Below are positions 61,511-64,000 of a stretch of 64,000 bases of DNA, in pieces. The notes below the pieces were generated by a model. That model was given only the letters and a program-made list of their open reading frames with translations. It was not told the origin of the DNA and ran no database searches. Source of the DNA: Nosema muscidifuracis. Its lineage: Eukaryota; Microsporidia; Nosematidae. Position numbers and translations under genes: made by a program. Position 1 is the first letter of the stretch. Each line of letters starts with the position of its first letter. The stretch is from NCBI GenBank assembly GCA_028335825.1, contig JAIOKI010000011.1, positions 374,501 to 438,500 on the forward strand. Reading direction: 5' to 3'.

Positions 61511-61895
61511 AGTAATCGACCTAATTTAACATTATAATCATAAATAAAGTGATCTATAATAAAATTATTAATCGAGAATATAAAAATTTTGAAGATAAAA
61601 ATACACAAATCTACAATTTTATTACACAATAATTGCAATATTTTTTAATTACTACTTAAATAAAGTTTTATAAATTATAAGTGCGAATATGGAAACTTTT
61701 TTTTATTGTAAAAAATAATATTATTTGCTACTTCTTCTTAAATAATTTTTAATTTAACGAGTTTAATTAAATTTAAGAATTTATTAAATAATTCACTTCG
61801 TTTAAATTTATAAATAATTTAATTGATTACAATAAATTTAGCAATTAAAATTAATTAATAATAGCAAATATAAAAGTCATTTTTATGATATGATT

Positions 61896-62912
61896 ATGGA
61901 CGATCAAGAGAAAGATAAAAATTTCAAAGAATTCGAAGAATGGCGTGCTTATGAATTAAAAAAAGCAACTGAAAAATGTTATGAAGTCGAATCTTCGGAA
62001 TAGAGCGACAAAGATGCATTAAGTATGTTGATTAGAAAAGTGCCAAAATGTTTAGTACATTTAACTCGTAAAATGTGTAATTGTAATCGAAAGTGTATAA
62101 ATAAATCGTTTTTTGGTGTTAAAATTGACAAGGGATGTTATAGTTTCGATTTGAACAATTTATGGTTTGATAATTCATATGAAAATTGTGATTTTCTAGG
62201 AAAAAACATTGATGGTAATAAATTAGTACCAATAGAAACTTATAATACATTGGTAAAAACATTAGAAAGTATACAACAAGGAGTATCTAAGCTTTGTGAA
62301 TCTGGAAAAGAATCTGAGGCTTTATTATGTAATTTTTATGATTTGAGAGATAATTGTGAGAATATGCCGTCGTGTATCGATTTTAATTTAGAACAAGTTC
62401 CACGAAGATTTTGTGAAAACAACGATTATATACTTCAGATGGAAGAATTTGAACGTCTTATAGGTAAAAAGCTTATATCAAACAAAACAGAATCCTTACC
62501 ACTAATGCACAATAGTAAAAAAGAAACTCGATTATCTGATTTTTACTATAAAAAAGAAAAATGCTCAAAAGAATATTTTTTAAATCTTTCTAATACTGAA
62601 TTTAAAATTGATTCTGATAAAAAAGTTCATATAATCAGAAAACGTGACTTAAAAAATTTAACTGCTCCTGATATATATGATATTCTACAAGAATATAAAG
62701 ATATAGACACAAATTTCAATATTCTAGAATTAAATAGTTCTCAACAGGACATGTTTTATTCTATGATGTCTTTATCTCTAATTTCTACATTATTGTTTAT
62801 TATTCTTGCTTTCTTAGGATATAAAGAAAGTAAGAATGGTTTAATGATTGTTCCTGCTATTGTGATGACGCTGTCTATATTATTTATTTCAATATATTCT
62901 TTCTTAGAATAA
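61896..62912 (+). CDS. Cys-rich two-membrane-segment protein, paralogue 3, split by one TAG
   Basis: 339 codons from ATG 61896 (another in-frame ATG at 61890) with one in-frame TAG at 62001-62003 (codon 36). Upstream of the TAG, FKEFEEWRAYELKKATEKCY matches the start of the other two paralogues; downstream, KVPKCLVHLTRKMCNCNRKC continues in the same frame. Reinitiation at ATG 62025 would give a 295-residue protein lacking the conserved first 43 residues but keeping the Cys-rich domain, the dibasic site (K249-R250-D251) and both membrane segments. The rest is well conserved with paralogue 2, so decay, if any, is recent. Alternatives are stop readthrough or a base error. Confidence 0.72.
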
Positions 62913-64000
62913 TTTTTATTAAAAGATTTGTATTATAAACTAGAATTTTAGGAAAAAAGTTTAACATTCAAGATTATTTTAAATAACGGAATATTTTCAT
63001 TATCTAATTTTAAATGATACACGTGATTGTCCAATGTCATATTTAGGGTCTGTTGTAGGACAATAAAATATAAAAATATTTTTAGAGGGGCTAAGAAACA
63101 AGAAGGAATATTTATTGAGGATCTAGATCATATAAACATTATGATAGAGTTAAGTTCGTCCATCAATGATTTTCAAATAATATTTGAAATTCATTCATTA
63201 TCGTGAAACATTATCTAATTCGAAATTTCTGTATTTAGGTAAAAAATTAGTATTGCTAAAATTTTATTTTTTACTAATTCAAAACTATTTAAAATGCGAT
63301 TCCATTAATGTATAGACGAAGGTAAAGATAAGCTTTATTTGTCAATATATCTCAAAGCCTAGTACAAAAGATTTATATTTATTAGCGTAAAAACTTGATA
63401 TTAATAGCTTAAATCTACATATAACGATAAATATATTATATTTTTAAAGAAAATTTAAAATATTTTTTTATTGATATTTACCATTATATTGCATAAATTA
63501 GTATTCATTTTCCTGCGAATAGTAATAAACCCAATAAATATAATACTAAGAAAACCTTATTTAAGCATCTATGTAAATATTATTTAGTTTCATAGGGTAA
63601 AATTAATTAAAATTCTGATCTATATCCTATGATAAAAAATAAGTATTGGCGAATTTATAGTATTAAAAAAATGTTGTTTAATTTTTAATAATTATTTTTG
63701 AGTTTCTCTTTTGAAATATTCTAAAGTTTTGAAAAATATTATGACGAGCCTCACAATTTTTGTTTTTAAGTGATAAAAAATATGCAGCAGCAAGCAACTA
63801 CATGTTTTGATAAAAAACGAATTAAATTTTATTTTCTATTAAATAACATAAATTTTACGTTAATTGTAATGGTAATTAAATTTCATATAAGTATTAATAT
63901 TTATATAACTATATCAATCGAAAAACTTTATATTTATAGATTATTTTTATTTATTAAAGATTTTTTATGAATTTCAATATAACTATTTTAATATATATAA
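62913..64000. other. 1.1-kb stretch to window edge, no gene seen
   Basis: A 66-codon frame at 63770-63970 has no motif or start signal and is probably chance. Some parts (63.04-63.2 kb) are less A/T-rich, perhaps old relic sequence. Confidence 0.5.

Noticed and set aside
21697-62003. TAG reassigned as a sense codon
   Set aside because: TAG is the natural end of CDC45 (49457-49459), the eIF3j-like gene and the 21.7-kb gene, so general reassignment is unlikely. Local readthrough stays open.
63770-63970. 66-codon plus-strand frame at the window edge
   Set aside because: Hydrophobic runs come from A/T-rich sequence; no start signal or relative in the window.

Overview
The window looks like nuclear DNA of a microsporidian, most likely from the Nosema/Vairimorpha group (the group is an inference). 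It is very AT-rich. Its housekeeping proteins are shortened versions of fungal ones (RPB5, RPC19, SUB2, uL6, eS8, RLP24, HOP1, CDC45), and genes sit very close together or overlap. One ribosomal protein gene has a 31-nt spliceosomal intron. Most genes carry a CCC- or GGG-type motif a few bases upstream of the ATG, as known for microsporidia.

Left region (1-28.7 kb): gene-poor and repeat-rich, with at least eight genes for proteins that begin with a signal-peptide-like segment and continue as fast-changing low-complexity or coiled-coil repeats. Seven of them end in what appears to be one shared C-terminal tail: hydrophobic-x-hydrophobic-x-[FIL]-x-[SA]-x-x-K-x-x-x-[YF], then 1-6 residues to the stop. 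The eighth runs off the window, so its tail is unseen. The members include a 2217-residue coiled-coil protein built on 28- and 21-residue units, and a 947-codon gene cut by one in-frame TAG. This family is the strongest candidate here for an undescribed system. Remnants of a LINE (non-LTR retrotransposon) lie between the genes.

Central region (28.9-53.5 kb): a conserved, dense block. It covers transcription (RPB5, RPC19), translation and ribosome assembly (eS8, uL6, RLP24, probable eIF3c and eIF3j), RNA handling (SUB2, an LSM3-like protein), replication and meiosis (CDC45, a possible CTF4, HOP1), protein quality control and import (HRD1-like RING ligase, a JJJ1-like J protein, PAM18/TIM14), a HIT hydrolase, two tRNAs (Pro-AGG, Phe-GAA) and several unassigned proteins. 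Genes overlap in at least two places: PAM18 with a small membrane protein, and the eIF3j-like gene with tRNA-Phe.

Right region (53.5-64 kb): gene-poor again, with short tandem duplications, another LINE 3' remnant, and three dispersed paralogues of a cysteine-rich protein with two C-terminal membrane segments and a conserved dibasic site. The third paralogue also carries a single in-frame TAG.

All calls come from reading the sequence by eye; no database search was run.
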